Part shown: piece by piece, positions 24,649-32,967 of the stretch
Layout: each line of letters opens with the position of its first letter
Numbering within the stretch: the first letter of the stretch is position 1
Assembly: GCA_963766995.1 (NCBI GenBank)
Contig: CAVYCE010000001.1
Span: 62,001-126,000, forward strand
Length of the DNA stretch: 64,000 nt
Reading direction: 5' to 3'
Source of the DNA: Bog-473 sp963766995
Lineage (GTDB): Bacteria > Actinomycetota > Acidimicrobiia > Acidimicrobiales > RAAP-2
Notes under the pieces: model-generated
The model's input: only the letters and a program-made list of their open reading frames with translations
Databases searched by the model: none
Told to the model about the DNA's origin: nothing
Made by a program: the position numbers and the translations under genes

Positions 24649-25479
24649 ATGGGCGTCTCTTCCTTCAAATTCGATGTCGTCGACCAGACCCAAAGGATCG
24701 GCAGCGAGATCAGAATCGATCTCGACACCTTGCTCGGCGGGGGTGAGGCAGGCAACATTCGCGCCACGCTCGAGCAGCGCGGGATGGTGTTCTTCCGAGG
24801 ACTGGACATGACCGATGAGCAGCAGATCACGGTCGCCGCCTCCCTTGGCACCATTGTGGCGAACGAAGGTGTGGACGGGATCTACAAGATCTCGCTCGAC
24901 ACGGAGGTCAACCCACGAGCGGAGTATCTCAAGGGATCAATGTTCTGGCACTTCGACGGATCACTCCAGCCTTACCCCAACCTCGCCACCCTGCTGCGGG
25001 CGATGAAACTGTCGGAGACAGGCGGCGACACTGAGTTTTGCAACACGTATGCTGCCTACGACGACTTGCCGAAGGCCGACAAGGACGCGATCGCTGATCT
25101 GCAGGTGGTGCACAGCGCGGAACGGTCGCAGTACTACGTGACACCCGAAATGAGTCACGAAGAGATTTCGTTCTGGCAGAAGTCACCGACCAAGACATGC
25201 CCCATTGTCTGGACCCACCAATCAGGTCGAAAATCGCTGTTGCTCGGCGCGACCGCCGACTATGTCAAAGGACTATCGGTCGAGGAGAGCCGAGCCCTGC
25301 TCGCTCGCCTTCGCGATTGGGCGACTCAGCCCCAGTACGTGTACCGCCATCAATGGAAGGTCGGCGACCTCGTCATTTGGGACAACACCGGAACCATGCA
25401 CCGGGCGCTTCCCTACGCAGCTGACAGCGGCCGCCTTATGCACCGCACCATCCTGGCGGGAGAAGAACCCCTGCAATAG
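24649..25479 (+). CDS. TauD/TfdA family 2-oxoglutarate-dependent dioxygenase
   Basis: A 276-residue Fe(II)/2-oxoglutarate dioxygenase. Iron ligands are WHFDGS near residue 102 and the distal His in DNTGTMHRALPY near 250; the 2-oxoglutarate Arg follows in MHRTILAGE. Such enzymes hydroxylate or cleave ethers, sulfonates and related compounds. It lies 5 bp after the small Rieske-linked gene. Downstream is a 230-bp gap to 25710 with only a weak hairpin. Confidence 0.9.
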   Translation: MGVSSFKFDVVDQTQRIGSEIRIDLDTLLGGGEAGNIRATLEQRGMVFFRGLDMTDEQQITVAASLGTIVANEGVDGIYKISLDTEVNPRAEYLKGSMFWHFDGSLQPYPNLATLLRAMKLSETGGDTEFCNTYAAYDDLPKADKDAIADLQVVHSAERSQYYVTPEMSHEEISFWQKSPTKTCPIVWTHQSGRKSLLLGATADYVKGLSVEESRALLARLRDWATQPQYVYRHQWKVGDLVIWDNTGTMHRALPYAADSGRLMHRTILAGEEPLQ

Positions 25480-25640
25480 AGCCAGGGATGGCGCTTCGTC
25501 ATCCGCTGTCATGGAGATCGGACCTGGACCTGCATGCTTCGTATTGGCGGAGTGCTCACCCACCGTGCGACTTCTGGTCAGGTGATCAAAATCTGCCCAA
25601 GATTCTTGATCGGCCCGGCATCCCTGGGCTACCGTCGCCT

Positions 25641-25662
25641 GGGCTAGACGATCGGCTAGCCC
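25641..25662. terminator. Possible hairpin GGGCTAG / CTAGCCC
   Basis: Perfect 7-bp arms with an 8-nt loop in the 230-bp gap (25480-25709) between the dioxygenase and the membrane module. There is no T-run after it, so it is only a weak terminator candidate; it could also be an operator. Nothing else is seen in this gap. Confidence 0.25.
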
Positions 25663-25709
25663 GGAGCTCACCAATGTGCTCCTGAGGCGGTGAAGTTCGG
25701 GGTGGGGGT

Positions 25710-26468
25710 ATGAGCGTACAGACAGACGATCTGGACCAACTGTCGATGATCGGTCAACACAACAACGACATCACGGCCCAGACCATCAGCCTGTGGATCA
25801 CTCCGGTGAGTGCCGTGATCTTCCTGGCGGCGTTTCTCATCTTTCCGGGGTTCCGCCCGCCGATGTCCCCCAACATGCCGGCCGACCAGGTGGCCGCCTT
25901 CTTCAGGGACCACGCCACTTCCATCCGTCTCAGCATGATCATTTTCGACCTGTGCGGAATCATGCTGGTGCCGTTTTTCATGCTGATTGTGGTGCAGATG
26001 AAACGCATGGCCACCCCCAGCCACGTGTTCGCCTACAGCTACCTGAGCGGAGTGGCCACCGGAGCGACATTGTTCGCCATTGCCGATCTGTTCTGGCTGA
26101 TCGCGGCGTTTCGAGTGGACCGGAGCCCGCAACTGATTGTCCTGCTGAACGACATGGCATGGATCGTCTTCACCGCCCCGGTGGGCATGCTCATCGCTCA
26201 AAACCTCTGCCTCGGTCTGGCCATCCTCATGGATGCCCGACCCATCCCGGTGTTCCCGCGCTGGGTGGCCTATTTCAATTTCGTCTGTGCCGCCGTCATG
26301 ACGCCGGCCGCTGGTGCGGCGGTCTTTCGGACTGGGCCTTTGGCCTGGAACGGGCTCATCTCCTTCTGGCTGAAGTTGGGCACCTTCAGCCTGTTCGTCG
26401 TGGTGATGTTCTTCATGTTGAGGATTGCCATCAACCGTCAGGCCACTGAGGAGAGGACTGCGCCGTGA
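25710..26468 (+). CDS. 6-TM membrane protein, unknown family
   Basis: A 252-residue inner-membrane protein with six predicted helices (roughly residues 28-48, 72-98, 107-133, 143-170, 185-205, 215-238). Short motifs FFRDHATSIRLSM, FRVDRSPQLIVLLNDM, VFPRWVAYFNF and GPLAWNGLISFW are shared with the next gene, so the two are paralogues. No signal for a known transporter or enzyme is visible. It is the first gene of a membrane module with cytochrome-oxidase subunit III- and IV-like proteins. Confidence 0.75.
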   Translation: MSVQTDDLDQLSMIGQHNNDITAQTISLWITPVSAVIFLAAFLIFPGFRPPMSPNMPADQVAAFFRDHATSIRLSMIIFDLCGIMLVPFFMLIVVQMKRMATPSHVFAYSYLSGVATGATLFAIADLFWLIAAFRVDRSPQLIVLLNDMAWIVFTAPVGMLIAQNLCLGLAILMDARPIPVFPRWVAYFNFVCAAVMTPAAGAAVFRTGPLAWNGLISFWLKLGTFSLFVVVMFFMLRIAINRQATEERTAP

Positions 26469-27232
26469 CCGTCGTCTCTGTTCAGGAAGTTCCATCGACC
26501 GCGCCGGTTGATCCCCAGGACTATCGGCGCCACAGCAAGCTCGACCAGTGGATCTGCTTCTGGAGCGTGCCGATCTTCTTCGCCCTCTTTGGCTTGATCT
26601 TTGTGATGCTCACGCATGTCATGCCACCACCGAGCCCGGGACTCTCGACCACCAAAGTGGTGGGCTTCTTTCACCACCATGCGCTGACCATCAAAATCGG
26701 CTTCAGCATGTTGATGGTGGTGGTTGGATTCGCCAGCTGGACCAATGGGCTCGTGGCCACCCACATCAAGCGCATGTCCGTTGGTTCAGTGTGGGCGTAC
26801 GGGTACATCGCCTCACTGGCGGTGGGCGCCATTCCAGGCTGCATTTTTGCCGCTTTTGCCTTCCTCACCGCCGTGTTTCGGCCTGATCGAAACCCGCACG
26901 TCATGGTGCTGCTGTACGACATGGGACTCTTGATGTTCATCGGCTCCCTGGGTTGCTTCGCCACCCAGTATCTGATTTTCGCCTTCGCCATCCTGCTCGA
27001 CAAGAACAAGATCTTCCCGAAGTGGCTGGCCTACGTGTCCATCTGGCAGATCGTCACCGAAGGGCTGGCTGCCCCGGTCTTCATCTTCAAGCACGGCCCG
27101 TTTGCCTGGAATGGGGCCATCAGTTTCTGGGAAGGAACGGCGATCTTCGTCTTCTGGCAGGGCTGCGTCATCTATCTCTTGTACAAGGCCATCAATAGAC
27201 AACCCATGGGCGAACTCGTCCAGGACATCTGA
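26465..27232 (+). CDS. 6-TM membrane protein, paralogue of upstream gene
   Basis: A 255-residue six-helix membrane protein sharing FFHHHALTIK, FRPDRNPHVMVLLYDM, IFPKWLAYVS, GPFAWNGAISFW and AINRQ with the 25710 product. It starts at GTG 26465 inside the stop of that gene (GTGA), so the two are probably made in equal amounts and may form a heteromer. Function unknown. Confidence 0.75.
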   Translation: MTVVSVQEVPSTAPVDPQDYRRHSKLDQWICFWSVPIFFALFGLIFVMLTHVMPPPSPGLSTTKVVGFFHHHALTIKIGFSMLMVVVGFASWTNGLVATHIKRMSVGSVWAYGYIASLAVGAIPGCIFAAFAFLTAVFRPDRNPHVMVLLYDMGLLMFIGSLGCFATQYLIFAFAILLDKNKIFPKWLAYVSIWQIVTEGLAAPVFIFKHGPFAWNGAISFWEGTAIFVFWQGCVIYLLYKAINRQPMGELVQDI

Positions 27233-27242
27233 GACGGACCGC

Positions 27243-27863
27243 GTGACAACTACTGAGAGCGCCGTGTCGGCCGTACCTTCCGACACGGACGTGGTCGAAG
27301 ATCTCCAGCGCCAGCGGAACTACCTGCCCGGTGATTCCAACATGTGGGTCTTCGTGCTGGGCGACATGATCATTTTTGCCGCCTACTTCATCATTTTCAT
27401 GGTGGAGAGAACTTGGCATCATGCTCTCTTCCTGTCATCGCAGCAGCACCTGTACCAGTCCATTGGGCTCATCAACACGCTCGTCCTGTTGGCCAGTTCG
27501 TGGTGCATGGCCCGGGCGGTCCGGGAAGTGCGCAGCGGTGCACACCAACGCGCCCTAAGGCTGGTGGTGGGCGCAGGACTGTGTGGTGCGGCCTTCATCG
27601 TCCTCAAAATCGTCGAATGGTCGCTCGAGATAAGCAACGGGTACACGCTGCCCAAGAACGATTTCTTCATGTGGTATTTCATGCTGACAGGGGTGCACCT
27701 GTTCCACGTGCTGATGGGTCTGGTCATTTTGGGTGTGGTGTGGCGCGAGTTGAAAACACCCCACCTTCGTCGGGCTTCGATGCTGGAAGCGGGAGCCACC
27801 TACTGGCACATGGTCGATCTCTTGTGGATTGTGCTCTTCGCTCTGGTCTACGTGATGAGGTGA
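27243..27863 (+). CDS. Cytochrome c oxidase subunit III-like membrane protein (NorE-like)
   Basis: A 206-residue membrane protein of the heme-copper-oxidase subunit III family. Family marks are SNMWVFVLGDMIIF near residue 32, INTLVLLASSW, LTGVHLFHVLMG near 145 and WHMVDLLWIVLFALVYV at the end. Subunit III normally supports subunits I and II, yet neither is present in the window. NorE-type proteins pair with a short subunit IV/NorF-like protein, which here is the next gene. GTG 27243 is the start; the longer open frame upstream lies in the preceding gene. Confidence 0.85.
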   Translation: MTTTESAVSAVPSDTDVVEDLQRQRNYLPGDSNMWVFVLGDMIIFAAYFIIFMVERTWHHALFLSSQQHLYQSIGLINTLVLLASSWCMARAVREVRSGAHQRALRLVVGAGLCGAAFIVLKIVEWSLEISNGYTLPKNDFFMWYFMLTGVHLFHVLMGLVILGVVWRELKTPHLRRASMLEAGATYWHMVDLLWIVLFALVYVMR

Positions 27864-27867
27864 GGCG

Positions 27868-28146
27868 ATGAAGGCGCTGCTCCGAGATCGAACGACATAC
27901 GTCTGGGCCGGACTTTCAGCCATCGCCGTGCTGTCTTGGTTATTGGCACGGACCGCACATGACCATGGTCACTTCGTGGCCAGCACGCCCGTCACCATCG
28001 CCATCCTGGCCATCGGCTTCGTCAAGACCCGGTTCGTGCTGCGGTCATTCATGGAGGTTCGAACGTCGCCCACGTGGCTACGTCGTTTCTGCGACATCTG
28101 GTTGATTGTCTTTTGGGGCGCCGTCCTGGGGATCTACCTCTACTAA
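27868..28146 (+). CDS. Cytochrome c oxidase subunit IV-like small membrane protein
   Basis: A 92-residue protein with three predicted membrane helices (about residues 11-28, 41-58, 75-91), including VTIAILAIGFVKTRFVLRSFMEVR, which is typical of the prokaryotic COX4/NorF family. It follows the subunit III-like gene by 4 bp. No catalytic oxidase subunit is encoded nearby, so its role with the two 6-TM proteins is unclear. Confidence 0.8.
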   Translation: MKALLRDRTTYVWAGLSAIAVLSWLLARTAHDHGHFVASTPVTIAILAIGFVKTRFVLRSFMEVRTSPTWLRRFCDIWLIVFWGAVLGIYLY

Positions 28147-28390
28147 GCCGCGTCAGATGCGACCTACGCTCCCGGTGGGTCACTCCGAGGACCACTTTGC
28201 CCAACGCTCGTTCGATCGGACGCGGCTGGGGTACATTTCATTCGACGCCTAAGTAACTGGCCGGGGGTGAATCAGGTCGTGGGGATCACAGGGCTGCCGA
28301 GGGTCGCGAGCAGGAATTGCAGCGCTCCCTGGATCATCCACCAGCCCAGGTGCAGGTCAGGGCGTAGAGGGCCATTTACTTTATTGAGAA

Positions 28391-28404
28391 TACCGTTTAC
28401 GGTA
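28391..28404. promoter_or_regulatory. Palindrome TACCGT-tt-ACGGTA
   Basis: A perfect 6-bp-arm inverted repeat in the 410-bp gap between 28146 and 28557, about 75 bp upstream of a good Shine-Dalgarno (AAGGGGG at about 28451). It probably regulates the 28557-35592 operon. The rest of the gap (28147-28390) holds no recognisable gene. Confidence 0.5.
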
Positions 28405-28465
28405 CATTTTTTGGGGAGAGGCACTCCGTCCCTTGCGGGTGGGCTTGGTCAAGGGGGACCAGTGG

Positions 28466-28570
28466 ATGGAGCAAGTGGGGAGGTTCCTTACCCATCAGGA
28501 CCAGGTGTTTTTCGACCTCAAGTTCGGCTTGCGAATGAGTAACAAAAGGAGGCCCAATGGAAATCGGTAA
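28466..28570 (+). CDS. Possible leader peptide (34 aa)
   Basis: ATG 28466 has AAGGGGG about 9 nt upstream and opens a 34-codon frame (MEQVGRFLTHQDQVFFDLK start, RRPNGNR end) that stops at TAA 28568, 14 bp inside the next gene (ATG 28557). It is short and lacks a known motif, so it may be a leader peptide coupled to 28557 or a chance frame. Confidence 0.3.
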   Translation: MEQVGRFLTHQDQVFFDLKFGLRMSNKRRPNGNR

Positions 28571-28853
28571 ATGGCTTCGACTCGAGTGGGACCGTGCACT
28601 TGCCGTCGTGCTGGTCATTGCCGGCATCGGTGCGCTCATTGCCGGTTGGGTGGGCGTAAGTGGATCGGCCTACACCGCCAGTCAGCTGCCCTATGTCATT
28701 TCCGGCGGCATCGGCGGGATCTTCCTGCTCGGGATCGGCGCCACCCTGTGGCTCTCAGCCGACCTGCGGGATGAGTGGCGAAAGCTCGATTGCATTGAAG
28801 AAGCCCTGCGTGACAACAACGGAGGGATTGCCTCCGACACCATCCCTGGTTGA
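28557..28853 (+). CDS. Small 2-TM membrane protein
   Basis: A 98-residue protein with two membrane helices (residues about 13-33 and 48-66) and a charged C-terminal tail (DLRDEWRKLDCIEEALRD). ATG 28557 has AAAGGAGG upstream, the strongest ribosome site in the region. It starts an apparent operon with the membrane protein at 28853 and the ABC transporter genes. Function unknown. Confidence 0.75.
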   Translation: MEIGKWLRLEWDRALAVVLVIAGIGALIAGWVGVSGSAYTASQLPYVISGGIGGIFLLGIGATLWLSADLRDEWRKLDCIEEALRDNNGGIASDTIPG

Positions 28854-29395
28854 TGGACGAAATCGTCATCAATCGCCGGCGGGCGCCGCTTCTGGCGCGA
28901 TCAGCCGCCAAGGTGGGGACGTCGGGTCGACGACTCCTCTGGGGTTCTGACGATCTTCTGCGGTGGGCCTTCACTATTTTCGCCGGGGCGGTGGTCATCG
29001 GGGTGGCCTGGTACATCTGCGCCGGGGACGTGTCGCTCAACCAACAGATCGGCCCGACCGACGTCGCAGTTGCGGGCCTCCTGCTCTCGGGATTGGGCAA
29101 TGCGACGTGGCTGCTGCGCGGCCGGCGAGCAGTTGGCGAGCGCCGTCGGGTACTGCTGCCCAATCCGTTAGCTCAGGTGGAGAGCAGTCGCGTCGCCAGA
29201 GTTGTGACCTCGACGTCAGCCGTTCAGTCCACTCCTTCCGACGCACCCACTGAGGTCTTTCTCGCCGGTCCAGGCATGGAACTCTTCCACCGTCCGACGT
29301 GTGCGCTGGCCGCAGGACGTTCGGGCTGGACCACCATGACCCGCCAGGAGCACTTGGCGGGGGGTCGGAAGCCCTGCGGGGTATGCCAAGCGTGA
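28853..29395 (+). CDS. Membrane protein with C-terminal Cys/His (Ada-like) motif
   Basis: A 180-residue protein with two membrane helices (about residues 38-58 and 68-85) and a soluble C-terminus carrying FHRPTCALA...HLAGGRKPCGVC. This HxxxC...PCxxC pattern resembles the zinc site of Ada-type and helix-hairpin domains and may bind a metal. ATG 28853 overlaps the preceding stop by 1 base (TGATG); the following permease overlaps by GTGA. Role in the transporter operon unknown. Confidence 0.7.
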   Translation: MDEIVINRRRAPLLARSAAKVGTSGRRLLWGSDDLLRWAFTIFAGAVVIGVAWYICAGDVSLNQQIGPTDVAVAGLLLSGLGNATWLLRGRRAVGERRRVLLPNPLAQVESSRVARVVTSTSAVQSTPSDAPTEVFLAGPGMELFHRPTCALAAGRSGWTTMTRQEHLAGGRKPCGVCQA

Positions 29396-31464
29396 GCACC
29401 ATGGACGTGCTGCTCGGCAAAGCGAGCGCCACCGAGGACGACAATGTGTTGCGTACCTGGCTCATCCGCCTGGCGGGCGTGGCGGTGCTTCTCGTCATCG
29501 GCGTGGTGCTGGCTGCCGCGTTTTCGGTGGGACCCTTCGTCATCACCGGCATTGCCGACGGTTCGATCTATGCCCTGGCCGCCATCGGGCTGGTCCTCAC
29601 CTACAAGACATCGGGGATTTTCAATTTCGCCATTGGGGCACAAGCCGCGGCCTCGGCCTACGTCTTTTACTCAATGCGAGTGACACTGGGTCTCCCCTGG
29701 CCCGTGGCCGCGTTGTTGGCCATGGTGCTCGTTGGACTGGTGGGGTCAGTCCTCTTGGAACGCGTGGCGTACTGGCTCACTAATGCGCCACCGGCCATGA
29801 AAGTCGTGGCCACGATAGGCCTGGTCGTCCTCCTGGAATCGGTGCTCACCGGTGCCTACGGGCAAGCCACCATTCAATTCAGTTCCTTTCTTCCCATCAA
29901 GGGCGTTCACATCTTCGGCGTTGCCGTACTGGGTAGCCAGCTCATCACCGCCGCCCTTGCCGTTGTGGCCACCGTCGGCCTGTACATGTTCTTTAGACGC
30001 ACTCGACTCGGGATCTCCATGCAGGCAGTCGTCGACTCCCCCACGTTGCTGGCATTGGAGGCCAACAACCCAGTGACCGTTCGTCGCTATGCCTGGGCTA
30101 TCGGCTCATGCTTCATTTCGATCTCCGGGATGCTGCTGGCCCCCACGCTCGGCGTAGACGTCAATATCTATCTGCTCATCTACATCGCTGCATTCGGAGC
30201 GGCCGCTGTCGGCGCCTTCAGCAGTCTTCCCGTCACGTTCCTGGCCGCTATCGGTATCGGGATCACCACCAATGTCATGAGTGACAAGCTGGCGGGTCAG
30301 ACGAACACGGTCGTGGCCGAGCTCTACACCCAGATTCCGTTCCTGGTCCTGGTGGCAGCGCTCCTCCTGGTGCCGCGGGCGAAACTCATGGTGAGAAATT
30401 CCGGAACGGTGCGCAAGCTCCGTCCACCCATCTCTGTTCCGTTGCCGCTCGTGGCCACGGGCGCTGTCGGCGGCGGCGCTCTGGCGATCGCCATTCCGTA
30501 CTTTGTCGGTACCGCGTTCGTGAACCAGTACACGACGGGGCTGGGATTCGTTGTAGTGCTGCTCTCGCTCGGATTGCTTCTGTGGACCTCGGGACAGATT
30601 TCTCTGTGCCAAATGTCGTTCGCCGCCATCGGCGCCACCACTTTCGCCCACACACTGTCCACTGGGGTTCCATGGCTGGTTGCGCTGGCCGCGGCGGTGG
30701 GAGTCGCCGTTGTGGCAGGCGCCTTGGCCGCCATCCCCTCCTTTCGCCTCACCGGCATCCACTTGGCAGTGGCTACGTTCGGCTTTGGACTCCTGCTCCA
30801 GAACTTGATCTATCCCACCTTCCTCATGTTCGGGCAGGTGGATTCAGTCACCGTCTATCGACCGAAACTCTTCGGCATTGACGCACAAGGGGATCGAGCG
30901 TTCTACTTCGTCGCCCTGGCCATCGCTGCCATGTGCGCGTTACTGGTGATCGGCATCCGCCAAAGCCGGCTGGGACGCCTCTTGCGAGGGCTTTCTGATT
31001 CACCGATGGCGCTGGAGGCGCACGGCACCAACACGCGGCTGACCCGCCTCTACGTCTTCTGCGCGGCCGCCGGTATCGCTGCCGTCGGGGGTGTTCTCAT
31101 CGCCGGAGTCACCCAGTCGGCCGGCGGCACTCCCACCGGTCCGTTCGGGTACTTCAACTCCGTCGTGCTCCTCGCCGTCCTGGCATTCTGCGGAAGCCAA
31201 CCATTGGTCTCGCCGATCATGGCCGGCTTCGTCTTTGCGGTGATCAAGATCTACGGACCGTTTACGGCCTCCTGGTTCGAGAATTACGAGGGAGCATTCT
31301 TCGGATTGGCTGCCATCGGCGTGGCCGTCTTCCCGGGCATAACGGTGGCGATCAGAAGCCGGCGGCAGAACGATCGAGCCGGAAGAAGCCCGGTGACAAG
31401 CCGGGCCGACGCGAGTTCAATCGGTCGGTCGATTCCGGACCTCCTGCCCAGGGCGGTGAGGTGA
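29392..31464 (+). CDS. Fused LivH-LivM-type ABC permease
   Basis: A 690-residue membrane protein that joins the two branched-chain amino-acid-type permeases. Residues about 20-300 are LivH-like (GSIYALAAIGLVLTYKTSGIFNFA, an N-terminal LivH hallmark) and 350-650 LivM-like (GLLLWTSGQISLCQMSFAAIGA, and RGLSDSPMALEAHGTN). Normally these are separate proteins. GTG 29392 overlaps the upstream stop; ATG 29401 is an alternative. Followed by two ATPase genes overlapping in sequence, but no substrate-binding protein is encoded in the window. Confidence 0.92.
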   Translation: MSTMDVLLGKASATEDDNVLRTWLIRLAGVAVLLVIGVVLAAAFSVGPFVITGIADGSIYALAAIGLVLTYKTSGIFNFAIGAQAAASAYVFYSMRVTLGLPWPVAALLAMVLVGLVGSVLLERVAYWLTNAPPAMKVVATIGLVVLLESVLTGAYGQATIQFSSFLPIKGVHIFGVAVLGSQLITAALAVVATVGLYMFFRRTRLGISMQAVVDSPTLLALEANNPVTVRRYAWAIGSCFISISGMLLAPTLGVDVNIYLLIYIAAFGAAAVGAFSSLPVTFLAAIGIGITTNVMSDKLAGQTNTVVAELYTQIPFLVLVAALLLVPRAKLMVRNSGTVRKLRPPISVPLPLVATGAVGGGALAIAIPYFVGTAFVNQYTTGLGFVVVLLSLGLLLWTSGQISLCQMSFAAIGATTFAHTLSTGVPWLVALAAAVGVAVVAGALAAIPSFRLTGIHLAVATFGFGLLLQNLIYPTFLMFGQVDSVTVYRPKLFGIDAQGDRAFYFVALAIAAMCALLVIGIRQSRLGRLLRGLSDSPMALEAHGTNTRLTRLYVFCAAAGIAAVGGVLIAGVTQSAGGTPTGPFGYFNSVVLLAVLAFCGSQPLVSPIMAGFVFAVIKIYGPFTASWFENYEGAFFGLAAIGVAVFPGITVAIRSRRQNDRAGRSPVTSRADASSIGRSIPDLLPRAVR

Positions 31465-32276
31465 TGGTCGGCGCCATGCCCGATCTCTCGGTGGAGAACC
31501 TCTCTGTGCGCTTCGGAGGGCTGATCGCTGTCTATGACGTCACCCTGCGCGGCAAGGCGGGGACAATCACCGGTTTGATCGGGCCGAATGGTGCCGGCAA
31601 GACCACCACCTTCAATGCTTGTGCAGGAGCGGTGCGGGCCCATTCGGGGCGCATCACCTTGGGTCAGGATTGCCTGGACGGTCTCCCTGTATCGGCCCGG
31701 GCCGGAAGAGGGTTAGGCCGGACGTTCCAGCGAATTGAGCTTTTCGACTCCATGACGGTGGCGCAGAACGTGGCGCTCGGACACGAGGCATTCCTTTCGG
31801 CCCGACGACCCTGGAGTCAGTTGGCCAGCAGTCGCAAATGCCGTCGCGACATTGCCGAGCAGGCCGACGATGCCATCGGACGGTGTGGACTCGGGCCACT
31901 GTTCAAGTCGCGGGTGGGCGACCTTCCCACCGGCCAGCGCCGATTGGTCGAATTGGCCCGAGCCATGGCAACGCCGTTCCGGTACCTGCTCCTGGACGAA
32001 CCGTCATCAGGACTCGACGTGCGCGAAACCGAACACTTCGGACAGATCATCGGCGATCTCGTGTCGGAGACCGGTATCGGCATTCTCCTGGTCGAGCACG
32101 ACATGGCACTGATCTCAAAGGTGTGTGGTTATGTGTACGTCCTCGACTTCGGGGAGCTGATCTACCAGGGATTAACCACCGACGTGCTGTCCTCGGATGT
32201 CGTCCGGGCGGCCTATCTGGGATCCACCGACATCACCTCCGCCGCCGATGGTGCGGAGGTGTCACCCCATGCTTGA
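31461..32276 (+). CDS. ABC transporter ATP-binding protein (LivG-like)
   Basis: A 271-residue ATPase: Walker A GPNGAGKTTT near residue 41, signature-like LPTGQRRLVELARA near 155 (in place of LSGGQ), Walker B LLLDEPSSGLD and H-loop VEHDM. LivG-type in length and C-terminus (GxxLxxG replaced by GELIYQG). It starts at GTG 31461 overlapping the permease stop, with ATG 31464 as alternative. Powers uptake with the 32269 ATPase and the fused permease. Confidence 0.93.
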   Translation: MMVGAMPDLSVENLSVRFGGLIAVYDVTLRGKAGTITGLIGPNGAGKTTTFNACAGAVRAHSGRITLGQDCLDGLPVSARAGRGLGRTFQRIELFDSMTVAQNVALGHEAFLSARRPWSQLASSRKCRRDIAEQADDAIGRCGLGPLFKSRVGDLPTGQRRLVELARAMATPFRYLLLDEPSSGLDVRETEHFGQIIGDLVSETGIGILLVEHDMALISKVCGYVYVLDFGELIYQGLTTDVLSSDVVRAAYLGSTDITSAADGAEVSPHA

Positions 32277-32967
32277 ACTTCGGAACATTCGCGCTGGCTA
32301 TGGGACCGGCAAGGTCCTCGAGAACGTCAGTCTGGTGGTACCCGATGGAGCGGTGGTGGCTCTCCTGGGGCCAAACGGTGCTGGCAAGACCACATTGCTC
32401 AGGGTGGCCTCGGGCCTGTTGGCACCCTCGGCCGGTGAAGTGATCTTCAACGGGAAGGACATGACCGGGGCCAACGCCTATTCGATGGCCAAAGCCGGTG
32501 TGTGCCATGTGCCCGAGGGCCGGGGCGTGTTCCCTGCCCTCTCGGTGGCCGACAATCTTCGGCTCCAGGCACCAGCATCGGTTGATCGACAGGCACTCGA
32601 TCGCATCGCACCCGTGTTCCCACGCCTACTGCAGCGGCGCCGCCAGCTGGCCGGCACCCTCTCGGGTGGGGAGCAGCAAATGCTGGCCCTGGCCCGGGCG
32701 TATGTTGCGAACGCCTCGACCGTTCTCCTGGACGAGGTCTCCATGGGGCTGGCACCAAAAATCGTTGACGAGATATTTGATTACTTACGGCGACTCGCCG
32801 AAGAGGGGCTCTCATTGCTAGTCGTCGAGCAGTACGTGTCACGTGCACTCGAGCTGGCGGACTACGTCTACATCCTCGATCGCGGCCGGATCCGGTTTGC
32901 CGGCGAGCCGGGCGAGATCGACAACAACACCATCATTGAGTCGTACCTCGGAGCCTTGGGCGCATGA
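32269..32967 (+). CDS. ABC transporter ATP-binding protein (LivF-like)
   Basis: A 232-residue ATPase with Walker A GPNGAGKTTLL near residue 35, LivF-type CHVPEGRGVFPALSV near 80, signature LSGGEQQMLALARA near 130, Walker B LLDEVSMGLAP and VEQYVSRAL. ATG 32269 overlaps the LivG stop by 8 bp and has GGAGG upstream. Completes the importer; the next gene overlaps by 4 bp. Confidence 0.93.
   Translation: MLELRNIRAGYGTGKVLENVSLVVPDGAVVALLGPNGAGKTTLLRVASGLLAPSAGEVIFNGKDMTGANAYSMAKAGVCHVPEGRGVFPALSVADNLRLQAPASVDRQALDRIAPVFPRLLQRRRQLAGTLSGGEQQMLALARAYVANASTVLLDEVSMGLAPKIVDEIFDYLRRLAEEGLSLLVVEQYVSRALELADYVYILDRGRIRFAGEPGEIDNNTIIESYLGALGA

Noticed and set aside
30150..30165. A fifth TTGACGTC-like site (GTAGACGTCAATATC) inside the permease gene
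   Set aside because: It lies within coding sequence and lacks the leading TTG, so it was not counted.
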